This document shows positions 1 through 5,460 of a stretch of DNA of 7,011 nucleotides, one piece after another. The notes beneath the pieces are model-generated. The model was not told where the DNA came from. It did no database searches and saw nothing but the letters and a program-made list of their open reading frames with translations. Position 1 is the stretch's first letter. Every line of letters begins with the position of its first letter. The position numbers and the translations under genes were made by a program. This DNA comes from Enterobacterales bacterium (GTDB taxonomy: Bacteria; Pseudomonadota; Gammaproteobacteria; Enterobacterales; Succinivibrionaceae), in NCBI GenBank assembly GCA_900768635.1, contig CAAGDP010000165.1:1-7011 (forward strand), in the 5' to 3' direction.

Positions 1-446
1 ATTGAGAATATAAGCTCAGCCCCAAATCTTAATAATCTATCTTTATGCGTCAGTACTAGCCTTTTGACTTCATTATTCAAGATTTTATTGATTTAAGAGG
101 TAAGTCCCTTCTTATAATAATTCATTCCTGATCCTAAATCAGTGATCATTTCATACTGATAGCCATGCTCTGCACAGTATAATTCAAGAACCTGAGCCTG
201 TCTTTTTAAATCATCTTTCTGATCGTGACTGCTTACTCTAGCATAAGCGACAGTATATCTGTTATCACTTTGAACTGGTATTTCTTTACCAGATAATTGA
301 AGAATGTGTTCAAGATTGTATCGTCTTGTTCCTCCAGGAGAAATACTGTCAGGTTTTAATTTTCCTGACTTTTCCCAATTTCTTAAAGTCTGAACATGAA
401 CACCTAATAATTTTGCTACTTGCCCAATAGGAATTATTTTATTCAT
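1..446 (-). pseudogene. tnpA: IS607-family transposase TnpA (serine recombinase), interrupted by a stop and cut by the window edge
   Basis: The first 117 codons (446 to 96) give a MerR-like helix-turn-helix at about residues 5-45 (GQVAKLLGVHVQTLRNWE, then GGTRRY). A serine-recombinase catalytic domain follows, starting at AYARVSSHDQ, with Arg70 and Ser72 matching the catalytic Arg and Ser of resolvases. An N-terminal MerR-type domain fused to a resolvase domain is the hallmark of IS607 TnpA. An ochre codon at 93-95 ends the frame after KKGLTS. Translation of 92 to 3 in the same frame continues with family sequence (NNEVKRLVLTHKDRLLRFG), including the conserved DRLxR segment. One substitution, for example TTA to TAA, would explain the break. 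Family members are roughly 200 residues, so the C-terminal part and any tnpB lie left of position 1. No clear Shine-Dalgarno precedes the ATG. Identification is secure; pseudogene status rests on the one stop, which could also be a sequencing error. Confidence 0.88.
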
Positions 447-464
447 ACATCTAAAACTATAAAA

Positions 465-489
465 AATAGTTTAGATATTATAAACTATT
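465..489. repeat. 9-bp perfect inverted repeat upstream of tnpA
   Basis: AATAGTTTA (465-473) and TAAACTATT (481-489) are perfect inverted copies separated by 7 nt. A further imperfect copy, CTAAAACTAT, lies at 451-460 and can also pair with ATAGTTTAG (466-474), so three related half-sites lie within 40 bp. The arms flank the candidate -10 box of tnpA. This arrangement suits a binding site for the MerR-like domain of the transposase, for autoregulation, end recognition or both. The repeat is directly visible; its role is inferred. Confidence 0.6.
477..482 (-). promoter_or_regulatory. Candidate -10 box for tnpA
   Basis: The minus strand reads a consensus TATAAT at 482-477, which would start transcription about 24 nt before the tnpA ATG. 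No good -35 hexamer is found 16-18 nt upstream. In such AT-rich DNA a chance match is quite possible. Its overlap with the spacer of the inverted repeat is the main support. Confidence 0.35.
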
Positions 490-530
490 TATATATTTAA
501 TAAAACTGTTATTTACCCTTTATCTGACTG

Positions 531-568
531 AAAAAAAAACTAACTGCGAGTCAGGTAATCACCCTGAC
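531..568 (-). terminator. Possible terminator overlapping the 3' end of proA
   Basis: On the minus strand the last proA codons contain GTCAGG (568-563), a 7-nt loop and CCTGAC (555-550), a perfect 6-bp stem. A run of nine T (539-531) begins immediately after the TAG stop. The stem ends about 10 nt before the T run, farther than in a standard intrinsic terminator, so efficiency is doubtful. No better candidate is seen between proA and the transposase. Confidence 0.35.
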
Positions 569-1802
569 AAATCCATTTGTAGGTAGTAAGCTCACATAAG
601 CCCATAGGACCTCTTGCATGAAGCTTCTGTGTGGAAATCGCCACCTCTGCACCCAGACCAAACTGTCCGCCGTCAGTAAACCTGGTGGAGGAATTAACAT
701 AAACGGCTGCCGATCCTGCACTGTTTACAAACCGGCAGGCATTATCCATATTATTAGTAAGGATGGCATCGGAATGAGATGCATTATGAATTCTCATATG
801 CTCTAAAGCCTCATCAAGGTTATCAACAACCTTTACAGACATGGACAAAGACAGCCATTCAGTGTCATAAGATGTTTCATCAGCCTGTTCATAACCGGAA
901 AAACCAAGCTCCTGAAGCAACGGGATCACATTAACATCGGCAACTACCCGGACATTTTTTTCCTTCAGCTCAGGCAGAAGAACCTTTAATAAATCCGGTG
1001 CAATCCTGCTGTTAACAAGTAAGGTATCAAGCGCATTACATGCTGACGGCTTCTGCACTTTGGAGTTGATGATCACCGGAACAGACCGTTGTAAATCCGC
1101 TGTTTCATCCACATAAATATGACTAATACCAAAACCACCGATAATTACCGGAATTGTAGACTGTTCCCGGCACAGTTTGCTGAGTCTGGCACCGCCCCGG
1201 GGAATAATCATATCAATGTACTGATCCATTTTTAAAAATTCAGCAACAGTTTCGTGATCAGTACGATCAATAAACTGAACGGCTCTGGCAGGAATACCTA
1301 CTTTCTCAGCACCCCGGGAAATAATGTCAATCAGAACTCTGTTAGTTTCAATAGTTTCGCTGCCTCCACGTAGAATACAGGCATTTCCTGTTTTCAGACA
1401 CAAAGAGGCAATATCAACAGTAACATTAGGCCGTGCCTCATAAATAACCCCAATAACCCCGATTGGTATCCGTCTTTTAGTCAGTCGCAATCCGTTGGGC
1501 AAAACCCGGGATTCCAAATCTGAACCTACCGGATCAGGAAGCTTCGCCACATTTCTGGTATCAGAAACAATATCGGCTATACGTTTTACCGTAAGAGTCA
1601 AGCGATCAAGAAGTGCAGGATTCATTCCTTTACTGCCGGCCCGTTCCACATCCCGGGCATTAGCTTCGAGGACCTTATCCATGTTTTTTTCCAGATCGTC
1701 TGCAATAGCCAGAATAGCCTGATTTTTAATTGCAGAAGAAAGAGTCGATAAAACATAGGATGCGGCACATGCATCCTGCCCAAGTTTTTCTAAAAATTCC
1801 AT
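540..1802 (-). CDS. proA: Gamma-glutamyl phosphate reductase (glutamate-5-semialdehyde dehydrogenase), ProA
   Basis: ProA catalyses the NADPH-dependent reduction of gamma-glutamyl phosphate to glutamate-5-semialdehyde, the second step of proline synthesis in the cytoplasm. The 420-residue product is close to the 417 of E. coli ProA and collinear with it. Recognisable blocks are IGVIYEARPNVTVD (117-130), LCLKTGNACILRGG (134-147), DMIIPRGGARL (197-207), REQSTIPVI (212-220), QKPSACN (250-256) with the predicted catalytic Cys255, STRFTDGGQFGLGAEVA (372-388) and HARGPMGL (395-402). The ATG lies one nucleotide after the proB TAG (TAGAATG), so translation is probably coupled; GGTGGT at 1816-1811, inside the proB end, is the likely ribosome binding site. 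It is the last gene of the frsA-proB-proA run. No damage is seen. Confidence 0.98.
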   Translation of the reverse strand: MEFLEKLGQDACAASYVLSTLSSAIKNQAILAIADDLEKNMDKVLEANARDVERAGSKGMNPALLDRLTLTVKRIADIVSDTRNVAKLPDPVGSDLESRVLPNGLRLTKRRIPIGVIGVIYEARPNVTVDIASLCLKTGNACILRGGSETIETNRVLIDIISRGAEKVGIPARAVQFIDRTDHETVAEFLKMDQYIDMIIPRGGARLSKLCREQSTIPVIIGGFGISHIYVDETADLQRSVPVIINSKVQKPSACNALDTLLVNSRIAPDLLKVLLPELKEKNVRVVADVNVIPLLQELGFSGYEQADETSYDTEWLSLSMSVKVVDNLDEALEHMRIHNASHSDAILTNNMDNACRFVNSAGSAAVYVNSSTRFTDGGQFGLGAEVAISTQKLHARGPMGLCELTTYKWICQGDYLTRS

Positions 1803-1803
1803 T

Positions 1804-2922
1804 CTAAACTACCACCAAATCATCACGATGAATTACCACAGCTCCATGTTCATATCCCAGAACAGCTGAAATTTCATCGGATCGAACTCCCTTAATTTTT
1901 TCCAAATCCTCAGCAGAATATCTGACAATACCCCGGGCTATCTCCAATCCGGAGATATTTTTTACCTGAATAACATCTCCTCTGGAGAAGTTACCGGAAA
2001 TACTCCTGATACCAATAGGAAGTAAACTTGATCCCTGCGTTTCCACAGCACGAACCGCACCGTCATCTATAAAAACAACACCCTGAGGTTTCTGTCCGGA
2101 AAGGATCCAGCTTTTTCGCCGTTCAATAGGATCCCGGGAAGATTTAAACCTGGTCCCATGATGAACATTACCTTCCACTGCATCATAAATATATTCCGGA
2201 TGTTTGCCGGAAACAATCTGAACTTCAATTCCTGATAAGGTTGCGATTTGTGCAGCCTCTATTTTGGTAGCCATACCACCGGTACCAAGACCGCTGATAC
2301 TGTCACCGGCTATCTGACGAATTTCCGGAGTTATGTCATCCACCTCCGAAATCAGCTGTGCCGACGGATCCTTTTCCGGATTGGCTGTATATAATCCGTC
2401 CTGATCCGTAAGTAAAAACAGAACATCAGCATCAACCAGAATGGCAACTCGGGCTGACAGATTATCATTGTCCCCCACCTTGATTTCTGACACTGCCAAA
2501 GCATCGTTTTCATTAACAACAGGAATAAAACGATTGTCCAGGAGTGCATTCATAGTATCCCGTGCATTAAGATACCGTTCACGATCCTGCAAATCCGCCC
2601 GGGTAAGAAGGATTTGTCCTATGTAAATATCATAAATACCGAAAAGTTCAGCCCAGGTGTTAATCAGATAAGTCTGACCTACTGCTGCCAGCATCTGACG
2701 ATTTACTATATTTCCGGAAATTTCAGGATGGCCAAGAGCATCTCTGCCTGCAGCCTGAGCTCCAGAAGATACTACCACCACCCGGTGACCTGCTGCATGA
2801 AGATCCGACAGGACTCTGACAATTTCCAGAATACGTCGCCGTGAAAGTTTTTTGGTTCCTGCAGTCAAAATGCTGGTACCAAGCTTTACTACTATTGTTT
2901 TATTATTTTCACTATTGTTCAT
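1804..2922 (-). CDS. proB: Glutamate 5-kinase (gamma-glutamyl kinase), ProB
   Basis: ProB phosphorylates glutamate with ATP to gamma-glutamyl phosphate, the committed step of proline synthesis, and hands the labile product to ProA. The 372 residues match E. coli ProB (367) with an offset of about three. An amino-acid kinase domain spans about 8-258 (VVKLGTS with Lys13, SSGAQAAGR, VVNENDA with Asp140, KVGDNDN with Asn152/Asp153, GLGTGGMATK with Lys220). A PUA domain spans about 280-365 (SSLLPIGI, GNFSRGDVI, LGYEHG). Asp110 and Glu146 align with E. coli Asp107 and Glu143, positions where changes relieve proline inhibition, so normal feedback control is expected. The ATG is the only reasonable start because an in-frame TAA lies four codons upstream. 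No strong Shine-Dalgarno sits at usual spacing; the nearest GGAG is about 20 nt away. It begins 34 nt after frsA. Confidence 0.98.
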   Translation of the reverse strand: MNNSENNKTIVVKLGTSILTAGTKKLSRRRILEIVRVLSDLHAAGHRVVVVSSGAQAAGRDALGHPEISGNIVNRQMLAAVGQTYLINTWAELFGIYDIYIGQILLTRADLQDRERYLNARDTMNALLDNRFIPVVNENDALAVSEIKVGDNDNLSARVAILVDADVLFLLTDQDGLYTANPEKDPSAQLISEVDDITPEIRQIAGDSISGLGTGGMATKIEAAQIATLSGIEVQIVSGKHPEYIYDAVEGNVHHGTRFKSSRDPIERRKSWILSGQKPQGVVFIDDGAVRAVETQGSSLLPIGIRSISGNFSRGDVIQVKNISGLEIARGIVRYSAEDLEKIKGVRSDEISAVLGYEHGAVVIHRDDLVVV

Positions 2923-2956
2923 AATTGTTTTTTACGTTTTTAATATGCTCCGGATC

Positions 2957-4228
2957 CTACCAGAGATACTTATCAAACCATTCTTTCATTGTTGTGTAAA
3001 ACAAATCCATAGAAGACACCAGATTATCTTTCTTATAGATAAAGACCTTACCTTTTTCCGAAGAACGTGCCAGCAAATCCAGATCTGATTCATCACAAAT
3101 CGGATCATTAAGAAAGCCAATAGTGGCAATCGGTACCGAGGTTTTAGAGCCCAGAAGTCCCTGAAGCTTGAGAGAAAACTGAGAAAAGAAAGGTTTCAGA
3201 TTATCCCAGTCAGCAACATCCCGATCTATCCGGTTAGCCAGATTAGTCTTCATAACTTCCGGAAGCTGATCCAGAACATTTTTATCCACAAAACATTTGT
3301 TAATCGCCGGTCCTACACAAATAGAAGCCCGGATCAGGCGACTTCTCATATAACTGAGTCGGGTAACAATATTACCACCAAATCTGAAGCCCAGTGCTCC
3401 GATGCGGGTGTTATCTATACAGCTTTCATTATCGGCAATGAAATCAAGAACCTCCCGATGTAAACGGGAACAGTCAAAATCAAGGGCAAAAGACTGATTC
3501 TGTCCAATACGGGGATTATCCATAAGCAATAATGCGCACTTGTGCTGTTCAAAAAACAACTTATACAAAGGAACATAATCGCAGCAAATGCTTTCATAGG
3601 AACCTGCACATAACACCATGGGAACCGGATCTTCAGATTCCGGAACCAGAAGCCAGGCTTTAATATTTTCTCCGGGACTTGATACACTGGGTACAGAAAG
3701 TTCGCGGTATTTTATCTTACTTAATTCCAGATACTGCCTGAAAATCTGAACTATCTGCAACCGGGCACGCTCTGCATTTTTATCACCGCGAAAATGAGGA
3801 TAGCTGGCAATGGAATAACAACCCATGGCAGCCTGAAAACAGGAAGTTGCCACTGCAGGATCAGCCATATTACTTCGGGCTTTTTTCTGTAATTCCATAC
3901 CCTGACGGGAAAATTCATAACACCAGTTACCTTCCCCGTATTTTTTTACCGTATCCACCAGATTGGCGTGGCTTCGTTCATTGCCGGACATGGATATTGC
4001 CGCCAGTGCAGCTTCCAGAGAAGCCAAAGGAACACCTTCTAAAAGCCAGAAAGCTTTGTGTCGTAATCTGAACCATTTCGGAGAATATGCACCTGCATTG
4101 ATAAGTGTGCCACAGGTATCTGGTTGAATAATCTCTTCCCGGGAATTGGAAATACATGAAGTTTCCTTACCTGTCAGATGCATTTTCAGCATTCGCTCTG
4201 TAAGACTGTCTTCTGCAATGTCATTCAT
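2957..4228 (-). CDS. frsA: FrsA-family alpha/beta-hydrolase-like protein (fermentation/respiration switch protein)
   Basis: The 423-residue product is collinear with E. coli FrsA (414; formerly YafA). Matching blocks include GNWCYEFSRQGMELQKKA (100-117), ASYPHFRGDKNAERA (141-155), RIGALGFRFGGNIVTRLSY (275-293) and FSLKLQGLLG (351-360). The fold is alpha/beta hydrolase, but the nucleophile elbow reads GFRFG (280-284), with Arg282 where esterases have Ser. E. coli FrsA also has Arg here, so this is a family trait, not damage. E. coli FrsA binds unphosphorylated EIIA-Glc and shifts metabolism toward fermentation; a pyruvate decarboxylase activity claimed for the Vibrio vulnificus protein has been disputed. 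AGGG (4240-4237) is a suitable ribosome binding site for this ATG. It is the first gene of the leftward cluster. The N-terminal ~45 residues are the least conserved. Family assignment is firm; biochemical role is open. Confidence 0.93.
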   Translation of the reverse strand: MNDIAEDSLTERMLKMHLTGKETSCISNSREEIIQPDTCGTLINAGAYSPKWFRLRHKAFWLLEGVPLASLEAALAAISMSGNERSHANLVDTVKKYGEGNWCYEFSRQGMELQKKARSNMADPAVATSCFQAAMGCYSIASYPHFRGDKNAERARLQIVQIFRQYLELSKIKYRELSVPSVSSPGENIKAWLLVPESEDPVPMVLCAGSYESICCDYVPLYKLFFEQHKCALLLMDNPRIGQNQSFALDFDCSRLHREVLDFIADNESCIDNTRIGALGFRFGGNIVTRLSYMRSRLIRASICVGPAINKCFVDKNVLDQLPEVMKTNLANRIDRDVADWDNLKPFFSQFSLKLQGLLGSKTSVPIATIGFLNDPICDESDLDLLARSSEKGKVFIYKKDNLVSSMDLFYTTMKEWFDKYLW

Positions 4229-4264
4229 ATACCAACCCTGTTTTCTGATTATTACGTCTTAATG

Positions 4265-4273
4265 ATTATAACA
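4265..4273 (-). promoter_or_regulatory. Extended -10 promoter for frsA-proB-proA
   Basis: The minus strand reads TGTTATAAT at 4273-4265: a perfect TATAAT with the TG of an extended -10 one base upstream. No good -35 hexamer lies 16-18 nt farther up, which extended -10 promoters tolerate. Transcription would start near 4258, leaving a leader of about 30 nt with the AGGG ribosome binding site. The next 34-nt and 1-nt gaps suggest it drives all three genes. Confidence 0.55.
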
Positions 4274-4321
4274 TTATTTGAATACCTATCTCGATCCGTT
4301 TCAATAGTGCGAGGCTATTTG

Positions 4322-4330
4322 TGATAAAAT
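4322..4330 (+). promoter_or_regulatory. Candidate extended -10 promoter for the MYG1-family gene
   Basis: TGATAAAAT at 4322-4330 fits an extended -10 (TGnTAAAAT, five of six hexamer matches). The start would be about 4337, giving a leader of some 26 nt. No convincing -35 is present at normal spacing. It lies back to back with the frsA promoter, the two -10 boxes about 55 bp apart. Confidence 0.4.
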
Positions 4331-4362
4331 CAGAAAAACCATATTCATAAAAAAGGAAAGCA

Positions 4363-5292
4363 ATGGAAAAGGAAATTATAAAAATCGCCGTCCACAGTGG
4401 CTCATTTCATGCAGATGACGTAACAGCTTATGCAATTCTTAATAAAATTTTTCCTGACAATGAACTGATACGAAGCCGGGATCAGAAAGAACTGGAAAGC
4501 TGTGCTTTTCGATTGGATGTAGGTCTTAAATTCAATAACGAAACTGATTTTGATCATCACCAGAGGGAATTCACCGAACAACGTCCAGATCATGATCATA
4601 TCAAATATGCCTCAGCAGGATTAGTGTGGAGAAAATTTGCCGAACAATACATCAAGACAGAAGCTCCACAGGCAACAAATGAACAGATATTAAAAATTAA
4701 AGAATATATCGACTATAATTTCATTCGTTACGTTGACGCCAATGATAATGGCATTACTCTTTTCAGCGAGGAAATACCAAGCTTTTCCAAAATTGTTTAC
4801 CTCTATAATTTCAAATACGGTTTTATCGGTAACAGGGGATTTCGTCAGTGTGCTACAACTTCCGGTGATATTATTGACGGCTTTATAATTACCCGCCTTA
4901 AATATTTCGAAGCGGAAAAAGTTGTTCTAGAATCTATTAAAGACAAGGAAGACCAGCCTATTATGTTACTGGAAAACAAAGTAGGATTTCAGGAAGTAGT
5001 AAAAAATAACTGGGATCTCTTCTCCAAAATCATGGTAGCTGTTTATCCGGATACCAACGGTCACAGCTGGAGAATCCAGTCTCTTGCAGGAGATCCTTGC
5101 GACCGTTTCAAAAACCGTTGCCGTGCACCAAAATTATGGCGAGGTCTGCAAGGTGAGGATTTATGTAAGGTTGCCGATCTGACTGGTGCAGAATTTGTGC
5201 ACAGCTCAGGATTCACCGGTGGAGCTCAGGATAAGGAAAGTGCTCTGAAAATGGCTGAAAGATGGTACAAAGAATCTCCAGGTGACAATTAA
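4363..5292 (+). CDS. MYG1 family (UPF0160) DHH-like predicted phosphoesterase/nuclease
   Basis: The 309-residue product matches the MYG1/UPF0160 family along its length. An N-terminal HSGSFHADD motif (11-19; His11, His16 and Asp18 as likely metal ligands) is followed by LDVGL (51-55), the DHH-like signature DFDHHQREF (62-70), SAGLVWRKF (84-92) and VDANDNG (124-130). The C-terminal block AEFVHSSGFTGGA (276-288) is also typical. DHH-like proteins are usually manganese-dependent phosphoesterases; human MYG1 has been reported as a 3'-5' RNA exonuclease of nucleus and mitochondria. A bacterial substrate is not established here. No signal peptide or membrane segment is seen, so it is probably cytoplasmic. 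AAGGAAAG (4353-4360) is a good ribosome binding site for the chosen ATG. The gene is monocistronic: divergent from frsA, convergent with the next gene, and closed by a terminator. Family confident, function inferred. Confidence 0.9.
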   Translation: MEKEIIKIAVHSGSFHADDVTAYAILNKIFPDNELIRSRDQKELESCAFRLDVGLKFNNETDFDHHQREFTEQRPDHDHIKYASAGLVWRKFAEQYIKTEAPQATNEQILKIKEYIDYNFIRYVDANDNGITLFSEEIPSFSKIVYLYNFKYGFIGNRGFRQCATTSGDIIDGFIITRLKYFEAEKVVLESIKDKEDQPIMLLENKVGFQEVVKNNWDLFSKIMVAVYPDTNGHSWRIQSLAGDPCDRFKNRCRAPKLWRGLQGEDLCKVADLTGAEFVHSSGFTGGAQDKESALKMAERWYKESPGDN

Positions 5293-5293
5293 G

Positions 5294-5350
5294 CATCAGG
5301 AAAACTTCATCTCCATCTGAAAAGCCATCGCCTGGCTTCATCTCCTGATG
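5294..5350 (+). other. Nested inverted repeats in the 3' untranslated region of the MYG1-family gene
   Basis: Directly after the TAA stop, CATCAGGA (5294-5301) can pair with TCCTGATG (5343-5350). Inside that loop AAGCCA (5322-5327) pairs with TGGCTT (5333-5338) around a 5-nt loop. CTTCATCTCC occurs twice as a direct repeat (5305-5314 and 5336-5345). Neither stem is followed by a T run, so this is not itself an intrinsic terminator. It precedes the real terminator by about 20 nt and could be an RNA-stabilising structure or part of a small RNA released from the 3' end. Confidence 0.45.
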
Positions 5351-5369
5351 TTTAAATATTACCATTTAA

Positions 5370-5411
5370 AAACCCCGGTTCAATCTCCGAACCGGGGTTT
5401 AATCTTTTTTA
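5370..5411. terminator. Strong intrinsic terminator shared by convergent genes
   Basis: AAACCCCGGTTC (5370-5381) and GAACCGGGGTTT (5389-5400) form a perfect 12-bp GC-rich stem with a 7-nt loop. On the plus strand it is followed by TTTAATCTTTTTT, suited to end the MYG1-family transcript. On the minus strand it is followed by TTTTTAAATGG, a weaker tail that could still stop the transcript from the gene ending at 5461. Its place between two convergent stop codons supports use in both directions. Confidence 0.9.
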
Positions 5412-5460
5412 GAAGCTTTAAGCTTCAACTATAGATGATTCTCAGAAAAGAGAAAATCTA

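Larger units (their letters stand above)
1..500 (-). mobile_element. Upstream end of an IS607-family insertion sequence (boundary approximate)
   Basis: The transposase fragment and its very AT-rich upstream region point to an IS607-family element inserted downstream of proA. In this family tnpA lies near one end, so the element end should fall between the tnpA start (446) and the proA stop (540). The inverted repeat at 465-489 is a plausible part of that end. IS607 elements lack classical terminal inverted repeats and create no target duplication, so the exact edge cannot be read from this window; 500 is only a placeholder. The rest of the element is outside. Confidence 0.55.

Noticed and set aside
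618..806. Plus-strand open frame inside proA
   Set aside because: It lies wholly antisense to a conserved gene, has no recognisable protein features or ribosome binding site, and is a shadow frame.
2614..3088. Plus-strand open frames across proB, the proB-frsA junction and the frsA end
   Set aside because: They are antisense to two firmly identified genes and show no family resemblance; the hydrophobic stretch near 2852-3088 is explained by the complementary coding and AT-rich spacer sequence.
4320..4335. Possible CRP or FNR site around TTGTGATAAAATCAGA upstream of the MYG1-family gene
   Set aside because: The half-sites TGAT and ATCA are separated by 3 nt, not the 4 needed for FNR, and the CRP right half does not match TCACA at the required 6-nt spacing.
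5412..5426. GAAGCTTTAAGCTTC as a second terminator for the leftward YdgA-like gene
   Set aside because: The stem is short and is not followed by a T run on the minus strand; the strong hairpin at 5370-5400 is a better candidate.
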